Origin: Micromonospora sp. MH99
GTDB lineage: Bacteria; Actinomycetota; Actinomycetes; Mycobacteriales; Micromonosporaceae
Length of the DNA: 64,000 nucleotides
Assembly (NCBI RefSeq): GCF_021442385.1
Contig: NZ_MUZA01000019.1
Span: forward strand, 31,347-95,346
Reading direction: 5' to 3'
The notes under the pieces were generated by a model. It had not been told where the DNA came from. It did not search any database and saw only the letters and a program-made list of their open reading frames with translations. This document shows positions 17,823-25,800 of the stretch, in pieces (positions within the stretch are counted from its first letter, which is position 1; each line of letters opens with the position of its first letter). The position numbers and the translations under genes were made by a program.

Positions 17823-17995
17823 ATTGCAATGACACATCGGTGCAGCGTTGCGTTACATTCCGAACCATTGCAACACTTGCAGCCTGTTTACCTGGGTATA
17901 GGCACTCTGAAAGCAACGAGCTTGTTGCCCTCTTGTGGAAAGCAACGTAGCGTTTCTCATATCAGAAACGCCGTTGCGAGCACCAGGAGAACAAC
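17823..17995 (+). promoter_or_regulatory. divergent promoter region with candidate operators
   Basis: The 242 bp between the regulator and the DUF4097 gene is AT-richer than its surroundings. It contains a perfect inverted repeat GCGTTTCT-CATATC-AGAAACGC at 17950-17971, ending 25 bp before the ATG. A second inverted repeat, GCAAC-N6-GTTGC, lies at 17913-17928. An ATTGCAAT palindrome is at 17823-17830, and TTGCAA recurs at 17868-17873. Candidate -35/-10 elements (TTGCAG at 17877, TATAGG at 17897) are weakly spaced. The first repeat is the best operator candidate for the GbsR-like regulator. A ribosome site AGGAG precedes the ATG at 17996. Confidence 0.5.
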
Positions 17996-18661
17996 ATGCC
18001 GAGCTTCCCGACCCCCGCACCCATCTCCGCCGTCCTGGACATCCCCGCCGGGCGCGTCCAGTTCATCGCCGCCGACCGCGCGGACACCACAGTCGAGGTC
18101 CGGCCCACCGACGTCGGCCGCAACCGCGACACCCGGGCCGCCGAGCGGACCACCATCGCGTACGCCGACGGCGTCCTGCGAGTCACGACCGCGACCCCCG
18201 CCAACCGGTTCCTCGGCCCGTCCGGCTCGGTGGAGGTGACCGTCCAACTCCCCGCCGACTCCCGCGTCGAGGTCCGGGCCGCCAGCGCCGAGCTGCGCGG
18301 CGTCGGACGCCTCGGCGACGTCACCGTCGACGGCGCGTACCGCCACATCAAGATCGACGAAGCCGCGAGCGTGCGTCTCACCGCGATCGACGGCGACGTC
18401 GAGGTCGGCCGGCTCAACGGCCCGGCCGAGATCAGCACGACGCGGGGCGACATCCACGTCGCCGAGGCCCGACGCGGCGCGGTCGTGCTGCGTACCCAGT
18501 CCGGCGACATCTCGATCGCCGCCGCCAACGGCGTCTCGGCCGCCCTGGACGCCGGCACCGACCACGGCCGGGTCAGCAACGCCCTCACCAACACCGGCAG
18601 CGCCGACCTCGACATCCACGCCACCACCTCGCACGGCGACATCACCGCCCGCAGCCTCTGA
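17996..18661 (+). CDS. DUF4097-family beta-strand repeat protein
   Basis: A 221-aa protein with a right-handed beta-repeat pattern: VEVRPTDVGRNRDTRAAE, EVRAASAELRGVGRLGDVTVDGAYRHIKID, VRLTAIDGDVEVGRLNGPAEISTTRGDIHVAEA, LRTQSGDISIAAANG. Such DUF4097 proteins usually fold as a beta-solenoid. Function is unproven; in other bacteria members are linked to membrane stress. There is no signal peptide. It starts with AGGAG at nine bases and is followed after 28 bp by an alpha/beta hydrolase, so the two form an operon opposite the GbsR-like regulator. Confidence 0.85.
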   Translation: MPSFPTPAPISAVLDIPAGRVQFIAADRADTTVEVRPTDVGRNRDTRAAERTTIAYADGVLRVTTATPANRFLGPSGSVEVTVQLPADSRVEVRAASAELRGVGRLGDVTVDGAYRHIKIDEAASVRLTAIDGDVEVGRLNGPAEISTTRGDIHVAEARRGAVVLRTQSGDISIAAANGVSAALDAGTDHGRVSNALTNTGSADLDIHATTSHGDITARSL

Positions 18662-18689
18662 AACCCCCGACCCCTCAAGGAGTACGACA

Positions 18690-19508
18690 ATGACGACGAA
18701 CAACCCCTCCTCGACCAGCTCGACGTGGACCGGCATGGTGCCGGTAGACGACACGGCCCTGGCCGTCACCGACACCGGCGGTACGGGCATCCCGGTGGTC
18801 TTCCTCAACGGCCAGTTCGCCACCCAGGGGTACTGGCGACGTGTGATCGCCGACCTGGGCACCGGTTGGCGGCACATCACCTACGACGAGCGAGCCCGCG
18901 GGAGAAAGTCGGGACGTTCGGCGGACTACTCCTTCGAGGCGGCCGTCCGGGACGTCGACGCCGTTCTCGCCGCCCGGGGCGTGGACCGTGCGGTGCTCGT
19001 GGGTTGGTCGTACGGCGCGGTGGTCGGCGCGCACTGGGCCAGCCGGAACCCGGACCGTACCGTCGGGGCGGTGCTGGTCGACGGCGCGTTCCCGCACGAC
19101 TGGCTGGACGAGGCCATGGAGCAGCGGATCCGCAAGCTGTTCCGGCGGATGCGCTGGTTCATGCCGCTGCTGCGCCCGACGGGCCTGGCCCCGCGGATGA
19201 ACGCCGACGAGCAGGCGGAGAGCAACATCGAGCTGGGGCGGCTCTCGGCCGAGCGCGAGCTGGGCCCGGTGCTCGACGCCATCACCGTGCCGGTGCGGTA
19301 CGTGGTCGCGTCGGGGACGTCCTTCGGCAGCAAGGGCGACGAGCAGGAGCGCATCCGCGCCAGCCTCGACGCGGTAACCGTCCGCAACCCGAACATCCGG
19401 GTCGGCGCGAAGGTCGCCAGCAACCACGGCGCGATCCTCAAGAAGGACTTCGCAGCGGTCGCCACCGCCGTACGCGAGGTCGCCGCCCTCGACCACGAGG
19501 CCCGCTGA
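18690..19508 (+). CDS. alpha/beta hydrolase
   Basis: A 272-aa alpha/beta hydrolase. The nucleophile elbow is GWSYG with Ser107. The oxyanion turn is LNGQ (residues 40-43), and the catalytic His is likely in SNHGA near the C-terminus. A cap-like helical stretch (WLDEAMEQRIRKLFRRMRWFMP) follows the elbow. AAGGAG precedes the ATG. It probably hydrolyses a small ester or amide, but the substrate is unknown. It is the second gene of the operon with the DUF4097 protein and likely regulated with it. Confidence 0.85.
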   Translation: MTTNNPSSTSSTWTGMVPVDDTALAVTDTGGTGIPVVFLNGQFATQGYWRRVIADLGTGWRHITYDERARGRKSGRSADYSFEAAVRDVDAVLAARGVDRAVLVGWSYGAVVGAHWASRNPDRTVGAVLVDGAFPHDWLDEAMEQRIRKLFRRMRWFMPLLRPTGLAPRMNADEQAESNIELGRLSAERELGPVLDAITVPVRYVVASGTSFGSKGDEQERIRASLDAVTVRNPNIRVGAKVASNHGAILKKDFAAVATAVREVAALDHEAR

Positions 19509-19528
19509 CGACACCGGGCCCACCGGCG

Positions 19529-19553
19529 CCCCGGCCGCCTCGCGCGGCCGGGG
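19529..19553 (+). terminator. hairpin between convergent genes
   Basis: A perfect 10-bp stem, CCCCGGCCGC paired with GCGGCCGGGG, with a 5-nt loop. It lies between the ends of the hydrolase (19508) and the convergent DUF5990 gene (19580). There is no T-tract, as is common in high-GC actinobacteria. Confidence 0.6.
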
Positions 19554-19579
19554 TCACCCGGTGGACGAGGTGGCGGTCG

Positions 19580-20023
19580 TCACTGAACCGTCCAGGTGAT
19601 GGCGGGTGGGTGGACCCGGGCGCACACCGGCCCGCCGGTCGCGTCCGTCAGCCCCAGAGCGCCCACCAGCAGAGCGTTGCTCTCGTGCGCGGCGCGCAGC
19701 AGCTCGGTCGGAATGTCGGTGAACATCAGCTTCGCCCGCCGGAACATCGCGAACCCGTCGTCGGTCAACGCGCCCCAGCTCAGATACAGGAACCGCGCTC
19801 CGGGACGGCCGTGCACGTACGGTCCGCCGACGTCCAGCACCCCGTCGACCTCCCGGCTGGACACCTCGATCTCCCAGCTCGCCGTGGCCGCGTCGGCCCG
19901 TACGCGATCGATCACCTCGGTCCGTTGCTGGATTCCGACGTGCACGTTGCCGAGCCGCAGCGCGTCGGCGTCCGCGCCGGCCCGGCGGCCTGGGAGGTCG
20001 CTGCCCTCGATCCGGATCCGCAC
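19580..20023 (-). CDS. DUF5990 family protein
   Basis: The GTG at 20023 (VRIRIEGSDLPGRR) is chosen because the upstream part of the ORF is low-complexity; this gives 147 aa. The pattern RIRIEGSDLPGR...VHVGIQQRTEV and a C-terminal ITWTVQ is that of the actinobacterial DUF5990 family, small beta-rich cytoplasmic proteins of unknown role. A short GGTGG precedes the start. No membrane or catalytic motif is visible. Confidence 0.75.
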   Translation of the reverse strand: MRIRIEGSDLPGRRAGADADALRLGNVHVGIQQRTEVIDRVRADAATASWEIEVSSREVDGVLDVGGPYVHGRPGARFLYLSWGALTDDGFAMFRRAKLMFTDIPTELLRAAHESNALLVGALGLTDATGGPVCARVHPPAITWTVQ

Positions 20024-20154
20024 ACCACCGACTCTAGTTTCCCGGCGTCGAGCGCCCGGCTGCCGCACCCCGCGACCCCAGGCAGACCCGCGCGCCATTC
20101 ATGTTCTCCAATAGACTGCGGGTCGAAGCCACCCGGGCGACGGAAGGACCCCCG

Positions 20155-21222
20155 ATGGACGACCGAACCCTCACCCGGCTCCTCTCCGTCCTGCTGGCCG
20201 CCGTCGTCGGCACCGGGCTGTCCGTGCCCGTCGCCGGGCCGGCGGAGGCCGCGCAGACAGGTCTGCGGGCCGCCGACCCGAGCGTGATCCGCGTCGGCAG
20301 CACGTACATCTCCGCGCAGTCGGCCAACGGCGGGATCGCCGTCCGCCAGGCGTCCTCGACCGACGCGCTCGCCCGGGCCACCGCTCGTCAGGTCTGGTCG
20401 GACACTCGCGACCTGGGCGAGGTCTGGGCACCGGAGATCGTCACCGACGGTGGCCGCTACCACATCTACTTCTCGGCGGGGCGCGGCGCGGCCCACCGCA
20501 TGTACGTGATCAGTTCGGCGTCACCGGCCAGCGGCTACACGGCCGAGCGGCAACTCGCGCTGCCCGGCGGCAAGTGGGCCATCGACGGCAGCCTGTTCAC
20601 CTTCAACGGGCAGCGGTGGTTCGTCTGGTCCGGGTGGGCCGGCGACACCAACGTCGAACAGAACATCTACCTCAGCCGGATGAGCGACCCGCTCACCCCG
20701 ACCGGCAACCGGTTCATCATCTCCCAGCCCCGGGAGAGCTGGGAGCGCGTCGTCGGCAACCCGTACATCAACGAGGCCCCCGAGGCGATCCGGGACCCGA
20801 ACGGGCAGCTCCACATCGTCTACTCCGCCAACGGCAGTTGGAGTGACCAGTACTGCCTGGCCGACCTGCGCCTGCGGGCCGGCGGTGACCCGACGTACGT
20901 GTGGGACTGGTACAAGTCCAACGGCTGCCTGTTCGGCTCGAACCCGGCCACGATGATGGCCGGCTGGGACCCGACCCTGCACGTCAACGGCCCCGGCCAC
21001 CACAGCTTCGTCCTGCTCAACGGCGACATCGCCACGAGCCCACCGGCCGGGCCGAGGTTCCCGCTGATGTTCCACGCCGTCCCCAAGGGCACCCCGTACT
21101 CCTGGGCCAACCGCTACTGGTACACCGGGACGTTCTGCTGGTGGGGCAACACCACCTACCGCCGCGCCAACGTGCCCGGCCCCACGGCCGACACCGGGTT
21201 CGGCATCAAGTTCTTCGAGTGA
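20155..21222 (+). CDS. secreted glycoside hydrolase family 43-like protein
   Basis: The ATG at 20155 with GGAAGGA upstream gives 355 aa; an ATG at 20101 lies in a region without coding signal. A signal peptide (residues 1-33, ending AEA) is followed by a five-bladed propeller-type domain. The three acidic residues expected in GH43 are Asp41 (ADPSVIRVG), Asp in WAIDGSLF and Glu in NEAPEAIRD. Aromatic-rich stretches (QRWFVWSGWAG, WANRYWYTG) line the site. It probably hydrolyses arabinose- or xylose-containing polysaccharide outside the cell, though family subgroups vary in substrate. Confidence 0.8.
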   Translation: MDDRTLTRLLSVLLAAVVGTGLSVPVAGPAEAAQTGLRAADPSVIRVGSTYISAQSANGGIAVRQASSTDALARATARQVWSDTRDLGEVWAPEIVTDGGRYHIYFSAGRGAAHRMYVISSASPASGYTAERQLALPGGKWAIDGSLFTFNGQRWFVWSGWAGDTNVEQNIYLSRMSDPLTPTGNRFIISQPRESWERVVGNPYINEAPEAIRDPNGQLHIVYSANGSWSDQYCLADLRLRAGGDPTYVWDWYKSNGCLFGSNPATMMAGWDPTLHVNGPGHHSFVLLNGDIATSPPAGPRFPLMFHAVPKGTPYSWANRYWYTGTFCWWGNTTYRRANVPGPTADTGFGIKFFE

Positions 21223-21223
21223 T

Positions 21224-21255
21224 CCGCGCGCGGCCGCACCGCGTCCGCGCGCGGA
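21224..21255 (+). terminator. GC hairpin between convergent genes
   Basis: CCGCGCGCGG at 21224-21233 and again at 21245-21254 is self-complementary and can form a long hairpin. It lies between the GH43 stop (21222) and the convergent membrane gene (21260). Confidence 0.45.
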
Positions 21256-21259
21256 CCGG

Positions 21260-21859
21260 TCAGCGCGACACACGGGTACGGCGGTAGTAGGACCAGCCGG
21301 CCAGCGGCAACGCGATCGCCCAGGCCAGCAGCAGTGGAAGGCCGATCAGGACGCCCGTCGGTGTGAAGATGTCCTGCGCGCCGGACTCGGACAGGTCGGC
21401 GGCGAACTGCCAGGGCAGGGTCGCCGAATACCCGATCATCACGGCGGATCCGAGGACGGTCGGGGTCAGCGGCACCCACGGCGGCACCCGGCGTCCGTGC
21501 AGCCCCGGCACCCACCGGGGAAAGTTCAGTCCCCAGTCGCGGATCAGGCCGAGCGCCAGGACGCCGCCGAGCCCGGCGAGGATGCACAGCAGGCCCAGAT
21601 AGAACGCGCCGGCCGGCAGGCCCAGGAAACCGTCGACCGGGTGGTCCCCGACGCCGGGCCCGCGACCGTGGTACCACTCCTCGAACGGGTCGGGATTGGC
21701 GAACAGCGGGATGCCGAGGATCCAGGGCACGTGCAGCGGGATGAACCCCAGCACGGGCGCGATCCACGCCACGTGACCGGCACGGCGGGCCCATCGCGGT
21801 GGCGGTGGCGTCGTCGAGGCGTCGACGGTCCGGGTCTGCGTCACGGTCGTAACCCCCAT
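21260..21859 (-). CDS. four-pass hypothetical membrane protein
   Basis: The ATG at 21859 gives 199 aa. Four hydrophobic segments are visible: about residues 30-50, 84-104, 130-147 and 165-188. The loop after the first carries PDPFEEWYHGRGPG. I do not recognise the family, though the arrangement is common in actinobacterial small integral proteins. No catalytic motif is seen. It starts with no strong Shine-Dalgarno and lies upstream of nothing co-oriented nearby (134 bp from the next gene). Confidence 0.65.
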   Translation of the reverse strand: MGVTTVTQTRTVDASTTPPPPRWARRAGHVAWIAPVLGFIPLHVPWILGIPLFANPDPFEEWYHGRGPGVGDHPVDGFLGLPAGAFYLGLLCILAGLGGVLALGLIRDWGLNFPRWVPGLHGRRVPPWVPLTPTVLGSAVMIGYSATLPWQFAADLSESGAQDIFTPTGVLIGLPLLLAWAIALPLAGWSYYRRTRVSR

Positions 21860-21993
21860 CGGTGGGAAGCGTCGGTTCCTTCCGCGATGACGCTGCCCGA
21901 ACGGCACGACCAGCGAATCCCCGCTCCGAGGGAGCCACGTCCCCGCCCCCGGGGAGCGGGACCGTCGGGGCGGGACGCGCGGCCCGCGTCGCG

Positions 21994-22569
21994 TCACCCG
22001 CCGTTGAGCGGGTGGTACGTCATGAGGACGACGCCGGACTCGAAGGGTTCGGCGGACACCAGCGCCAGTCGTGCGGGCGGTCGCCCGCCGTCGAACAATG
22101 CCCTGCCCTGGCGCAGGAACAGGGGGTGCACCAGGAGGTGGAGTTCGTCGATGAGCCGGAGATCGGCAAGGGACCGGATCACCGCCAGACTGCCGTAGAC
22201 CACGATGTCGCCGCCGGACGCGCGCTTGATCTCGGCGATCTCGTCGGGGTCGACGCGCGCGATCCTGCGGGTGCCCTTCCAGTCCGCGATGTTTCCCGAG
22301 GCGGAGACGACGATCTTTTCCAGGGCGTCGAGTCGCTGGGCGTAGCCGCGGACGGCGGCCGGTTCGTCGGGGTTGCGGGCGGCGACCGGCCAGTAGCCGG
22401 CGAAGTCGGCGTGGGTGATCCGGCCCAGCAGCAGGCTGCCGGCGCTCTCCACCAGATCCCGCTCGTACGTCTGCAGCTGGTCGTCGGCCAGCAGCCAGTC
22501 CATCTCGTCGTTGGGGCCGGCGACGAATCCGTCCAGGGTGATCCACATCGACACGACGATCTTCGGCAT
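21994..22569 (-). CDS. dihydrofolate reductase family protein (RibD C-terminal-like)
   Basis: The ATG at 22569 has GGAGGAG upstream and gives 191 aa. The pattern is that of the YyaP/YwjB RibD-C-like family: IVVSMWITLDGFVAGPNDEMDWL, LLLGRITHADFAGYWP, DIVVYGSLAVIRSLADLRLIDELHLLVHPLFLRQGRALF. These have a DHFR fold and bind NADPH. The substrate is unknown, and such stand-alone reductases are frequent in actinobacteria. A 30-bp gap separates it from the upstream PPOX gene on the same strand, so they may be co-transcribed. Confidence 0.85.
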   Translation of the reverse strand: MPKIVVSMWITLDGFVAGPNDEMDWLLADDQLQTYERDLVESAGSLLLGRITHADFAGYWPVAARNPDEPAAVRGYAQRLDALEKIVVSASGNIADWKGTRRIARVDPDEIAEIKRASGGDIVVYGSLAVIRSLADLRLIDELHLLVHPLFLRQGRALFDGGRPPARLALVSAEPFESGVVLMTYHPLNGG

Positions 22570-22599
22570 GCGCTCCTCCATCAGGTGTGTTGATGCTGG

Positions 22600-23118
22600 T
22601 CAGCGGCCGCCGGCGAGCGCGGCTCGGACGGGTTCCGGGGTCCGGTCGGGAAAGCGCTCCTGGAAGTCGACGACGCCGACCCACGTCGGGCGCAGGCCGA
22701 TCCGGACCATCCGCAGGCCCGGCTTGTCGATCGCCGCGAGGTAGGTGTCGCCCACCTCGTCGCCCATCCCCGCGCGCTGGATGACGGCGTACTCCGGCAG
22801 GACGCCCTCGACCTCCGTCAGGGTGACCTTCCCGCGCAGCATGAGCACCTCGGGTAGCCCGTCGGCGGTGTCGATGCAGATCGCCACGTCCGGCCTGGCC
22901 CGCAGGTCGCGGATCTTGTACGTGCCGGCGAACGCGCCGACGACCAGCTCGTCGCCGGTCCACAGGAAGTTCACCGGGATCAGTCGCGGCGTCCCGTCCC
23001 TGCTGGTCCAGGCGAGCCGCGCCACGGGGGCCGCGAGCAGGCGCCGCGCCACGGGGGTGTCGAGCAGCTTCACATCACCCTGCGGCAGGCTCGCCGTCTC
23101 GGTCTTGGGCAGGCTCAT
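22600..23118 (-). CDS. pyridoxamine 5'-phosphate oxidase family protein
   Basis: The ATG at 23118 gives 172 aa. The split-barrel flavin/F420-binding pattern is clear: LLAAPVARLAWTSRDGTPRLIPVNFLWTGDELVV, AFAGTYKIRDLRARPDVAICIDTAD, VLMLRGKVTLTEVEG. It probably uses FMN, FAD or F420. The gene is divergent from an HxlR regulator at 23185 with an operator-like palindrome between them, so it is the likely target. The DHFR-like protein follows after 30 bp. Confidence 0.85.
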   Translation of the reverse strand: MSLPKTETASLPQGDVKLLDTPVARRLLAAPVARLAWTSRDGTPRLIPVNFLWTGDELVVGAFAGTYKIRDLRARPDVAICIDTADGLPEVLMLRGKVTLTEVEGVLPEYAVIQRAGMGDEVGDTYLAAIDKPGLRMVRIGLRPTWVGVVDFQERFPDRTPEPVRAALAGGR

Positions 23119-23140
23119 GAGAGTCAAGCTAGAGGCACAA

Positions 23141-23175
23141 CTCCTACAAAACAAGTGTCACTCCTAAATTAGGAG
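23141..23175 (+). promoter_or_regulatory. candidate HxlR operator in a divergent intergenic region
   Basis: A perfect palindrome CTCCTAA-A-TTAGGAG lies at 23161-23175, and a second half-site CTCCTA at 23141-23146 is exactly 20 bp upstream, two helical turns. The 66-bp region separates the PPOX start (23118) from the HxlR start (23185). The stretch is locally AT-rich. This fits an operator for the adjacent HxlR-type regulator, acting on both promoters. Confidence 0.55.
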
Positions 23176-23184
23176 CCGTGTAGT

Positions 23185-23871
23185 GTGGAGATCGTGAGCG
23201 GCGGGCGTAACTACGGGGATCCGTGCGGTGTCGCACGTGGACTGGACATCATCGGCGAGCGGTGGGCGCTGCTGGTGGTCCGCAACCTGCTGCTCGGCCC
23301 CCGGCGCTTCAACGACCTGCTCGGCGGGCTCCCCGGGATGAGCCCCAACGTGCTGAGCCAGCGACTGCGCGAGCTGACCGAGCACGGCGTGGTGCGACGG
23401 CGGGACCTGGGGCCGCCGGCGCGGGTCCACCTCTACGAGCTGACCGCATGGGGGCGCGCGCTGGAGCCCATCCTGCTGGAGTTCGGCCGCTGGGGAAGCC
23501 AGTCCCCGCAGCTACCCGAGGGCGCTCTCGGCATCGACTCCCTGCTGCTCACCATCAAGGTAGGGTTCGATCCGGCGCGGGCGGCCGATCTTCGCGGCGT
23601 CTACGCCTTCCACATCGACGCCGACCCCTACCTCGCCGAGGTCGCCGACGACTCGGTGCAGCTGCGCCGCGGCACGACAGCCGAACCCGACGCGACACTC
23701 ACCACCGACATCGACACCCTCCGAGCCGTCTGCGGGCAGCAGATGACCATGGCGGCGGCAGCGGACGCGGGCGTGCTCGCCCTGACCGGTGACACGGACG
23801 CCACGCGGCGCCTCACCGATCTCCTCCTGACCCCGTTCACACCCCGCAACCTCGCCGACGACGAGACCTAG
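23185..23871 (+). CDS. HxlR-family regulator with C-terminal SCP2-like domain
   Basis: A 228-aa protein (GTG at 23185; another GTG at 23194 would remove three residues). Residues about 10-105 are an HxlR winged helix: CGVARGLDIIGERWALLVVRNLLLGPRRFNDLLGGLPGMSPNVLSQRLRELTEHGVVRR and the wing. Residues about 130-222 look like an SCP2 ligand-binding domain (HIDADPYLAEVADDSVQLRRG, DATLTTDIDTLRAV). This fusion probably senses a hydrophobic ligand. It regulates the divergent PPOX/DHFR-like pair. Its 3' end overlaps that of the convergent NTPase by four bases. Confidence 0.85.
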   Translation: MEIVSGGRNYGDPCGVARGLDIIGERWALLVVRNLLLGPRRFNDLLGGLPGMSPNVLSQRLRELTEHGVVRRRDLGPPARVHLYELTAWGRALEPILLEFGRWGSQSPQLPEGALGIDSLLLTIKVGFDPARAADLRGVYAFHIDADPYLAEVADDSVQLRRGTTAEPDATLTTDIDTLRAVCGQQMTMAAAADAGVLALTGDTDATRRLTDLLLTPFTPRNLADDET

Positions 23872-25391
23872 CGGCGTGGGTGACGGCGGCGCTGTCCCGC
23901 CAGCCGGGCCAGCAGGTCCTGGTACGCCCTGGCCCGGTCGGCCGCTCGCGGTGACAACACGTCGGCACTCATCCCCGCGTACGCCTCCCGCTCGGCCGCG
24001 ACGGCCGCCTCGTCGACGAGTGCCCGGGACGCTCGTTCCCGCTCCCGGTGCTGCTCGTACCAGGGTCGGACGGCTCTCGCGGCGAGGTACAGGCCGGCCG
24101 CGACGCAGCCGACCGCGATGAGCAGCAGGAACAGGAATGCCACCACCTCGTCGAAGGAGGGCAGAGCCCCGGCCCGGCCGAAGGAACGCTCCAGCTGCCG
24201 GTCGTCGCGGGCGTCGAGGTAGTCGGCCGCGCCGGCGCCACCCAGGACGACGAACACCACAAAGGCGAGCACCTGCACCAGCAGGCCGTACCGGGATCGG
24301 TCGATCCAGGCCACCGCCGAGGCCGGCCTCGGCGCGTACGCCGCGCCGAGCCGGAACGCCGACGGCACGAGCACGATCGCGGCGGCCAGCCCGCCCGCCA
24401 CGAGCTGGGCGCTCAGGATGCCCGCGACCCGCGGTTCGGGCCAGCCCCGGGCCAACCAGGTGAGCAGCACGAGGAGCCCCGTCCACCCGGCGACGAACGT
24501 CAGCGCCCGGCGTACGGCTGCCGCCCGCGCCGCCGGCCTGGCCCGTTCCACCTCGGCGGCCCGCCAGTTGTCGATCTGCCGCTGCGCGGCTCGGCGCTCA
24601 TCGGCGGCCCGGTGTCGCTCCGCCTCCCGCCGGACCCGCTCGTCGGCATTGCGGGCGTACCGCGCCTCCCGTCGGGCCTGCTCGTCGGGGCCGACGAACG
24701 GCGCCAGCAGGTGGGGCCGGTTCGACTCCCGCAGCGGGTGCCGTGGTGGCAGGTCGGCCGGGAGCCGCCACCCGAAGTCGGTGCCGAGGACCACCCGCAT
24801 TCCACCGACCAGCCGGTCGGGCAGGAGCGTCGCGACACCGGCTGCGTCCCGCCGGTCGTCGAGGCCGTCGACGACCAGCACCAGCCGCTCACCCCGCCGC
24901 TCGCACGCCTGGGCCGCGTCGAGGTACCCGCCCAGCAGGTGCGCCTCCCGGGTGGACCCGGTGAGATGACCCGGCATGGACCCGTCGGTCAGCTCGACCA
25001 ACTGCTCCAACACGACGTCGACGAACGCGTCGCGGGTCTGCCGCTCGGTACGGCCGGCGACGACGAAGTACGACACGACCCGTACGCCCGGCGGCGGGTG
25101 CAGCACGAACCAGGACAGCAGCGCGGTCATCCCGGCGCCCCGGCCAGCCTCCCACCGCAGGTACGCGCCCGACCCGTCACCCGTGCAGAAGGCCGCGAGC
25201 CGCGCCAGCTCGTCCTCCCGGTCGAGCAGATCGGCCGGGGCGATCCGGTGCACCTCCGCCAGGTACGCCGACCGTACGACCGGGCCGAAGATGTTGTACT
25301 GGCGGCTGTGGGGGCCGAACTGCACGCCCCGGGCGTGGCGGGCGTCGACGCCGCGAGACGGGTCGTGCTCCGGCTGCCGACTGTCGCCCAT
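23868..25391 (-). CDS. NLR-like NTPase with N-terminal amyloid-signalling motif and C-terminal membrane domain
   Basis: A 507-aa protein. Residues 22-35 are a RHIM/BASS-like motif with core GVQFG, then x-x-S-x-Q-x-x-x-F. Residues about 50-230 look like a NACHT/STAND-type NTPase: the P-loop region is WEAGRGAGMTALLSWF (80-95), in which Met88 replaces the expected Lys; the Walker B is LVLVVDGLDD (170-179). Residues 236-285 are charged and probably coiled-coil. Four membrane helices follow at about 298-314, 323-344, 369-388 and 416-438, then a cytoplasmic tail. Usual family members are much longer with WD40/TPR sensor repeats, absent here. It starts 13 bp after the partner below, so the two are co-transcribed. 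Family reading by motif; function inferred. Confidence 0.6.
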   Translation of the reverse strand: MGDSRQPEHDPSRGVDARHARGVQFGPHSRQYNIFGPVVRSAYLAEVHRIAPADLLDREDELARLAAFCTGDGSGAYLRWEAGRGAGMTALLSWFVLHPPPGVRVVSYFVVAGRTERQTRDAFVDVVLEQLVELTDGSMPGHLTGSTREAHLLGGYLDAAQACERRGERLVLVVDGLDDRRDAAGVATLLPDRLVGGMRVVLGTDFGWRLPADLPPRHPLRESNRPHLLAPFVGPDEQARREARYARNADERVRREAERHRAADERRAAQRQIDNWRAAEVERARPAARAAAVRRALTFVAGWTGLLVLLTWLARGWPEPRVAGILSAQLVAGGLAAAIVLVPSAFRLGAAYAPRPASAVAWIDRSRYGLLVQVLAFVVFVVLGGAGAADYLDARDDRQLERSFGRAGALPSFDEVVAFLFLLLIAVGCVAAGLYLAARAVRPWYEQHRERERASRALVDEAAVAAEREAYAGMSADVLSPRAADRARAYQDLLARLAGQRRRHPRR

Positions 25392-25404
25392 CTGCCCGGT
25401 TGCC

Positions 25405-25800
25405 TCAGTTGAAGGTGATGTGCTGGGTGCTGTAACTGCCGAACTGGACGCCCTTCGCCCCGCGCAGGTCGACCTGACCGATCTCGGTGCGCACGCCGGC
25501 CGTCTCGGCCTGCGCCAGCAGCTCCCGCGCGAGGCTGAGGATCTGCTCGTCCCGGTCGACGCCCGCGCGCGTGAGGTCGTCGGCGAGGCGTACCTGCCAG
25601 ACGCCCGAGTCGGCGCCCTCGGCCTCGAACGCCCGCAGCGCCTCCTGGCCCTCGCCGGTCAGCCGGCGACGCACCAGGCCCCGGAAACTGTCGGCAGCAT
25701 CGCGGACCACGGCGCTTGTCGCGTCGGTGACGCCCGCCGACGCACCGAGCGCCAGCGCGGCGAGAAGCAGTTCCACACCGTCCACACGCACCTCCGTCAT
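25405..25800 (-). CDS. small helical Bell-like protein ending in an amyloid-signalling (BASS/RHIM-like) motif
   Basis: The ATG at 25800 gives 131 aa; upstream in-frame codons lack coding character. Residues 6-48 (VDGVELLLAALALGASAG then DATSAVVRDAADSFRGLVRRRL) are a predicted amphipathic helical bundle resembling the actinobacterial Bell effector domain. Residues 55-100 are further helices. The last 15 residues carry the motif: GVQFG (117-121), x-x-S-x-Q-x-x-x-F. The adjacent NTPase begins with the same motif, with eight of 14 positions identical. In NLR-associated amyloid pairs, the receptor motif templates aggregation of the effector motif, which then disrupts membranes. Here that is inference from layout and motif. 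Confidence 0.65.
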   Translation of the reverse strand: MTEVRVDGVELLLAALALGASAGVTDATSAVVRDAADSFRGLVRRRLTGEGQEALRAFEAEGADSGVWQVRLADDLTRAGVDRDEQILSLARELLAQAETAGVRTEIGQVDLRGAKGVQFGSYSTQHITFN

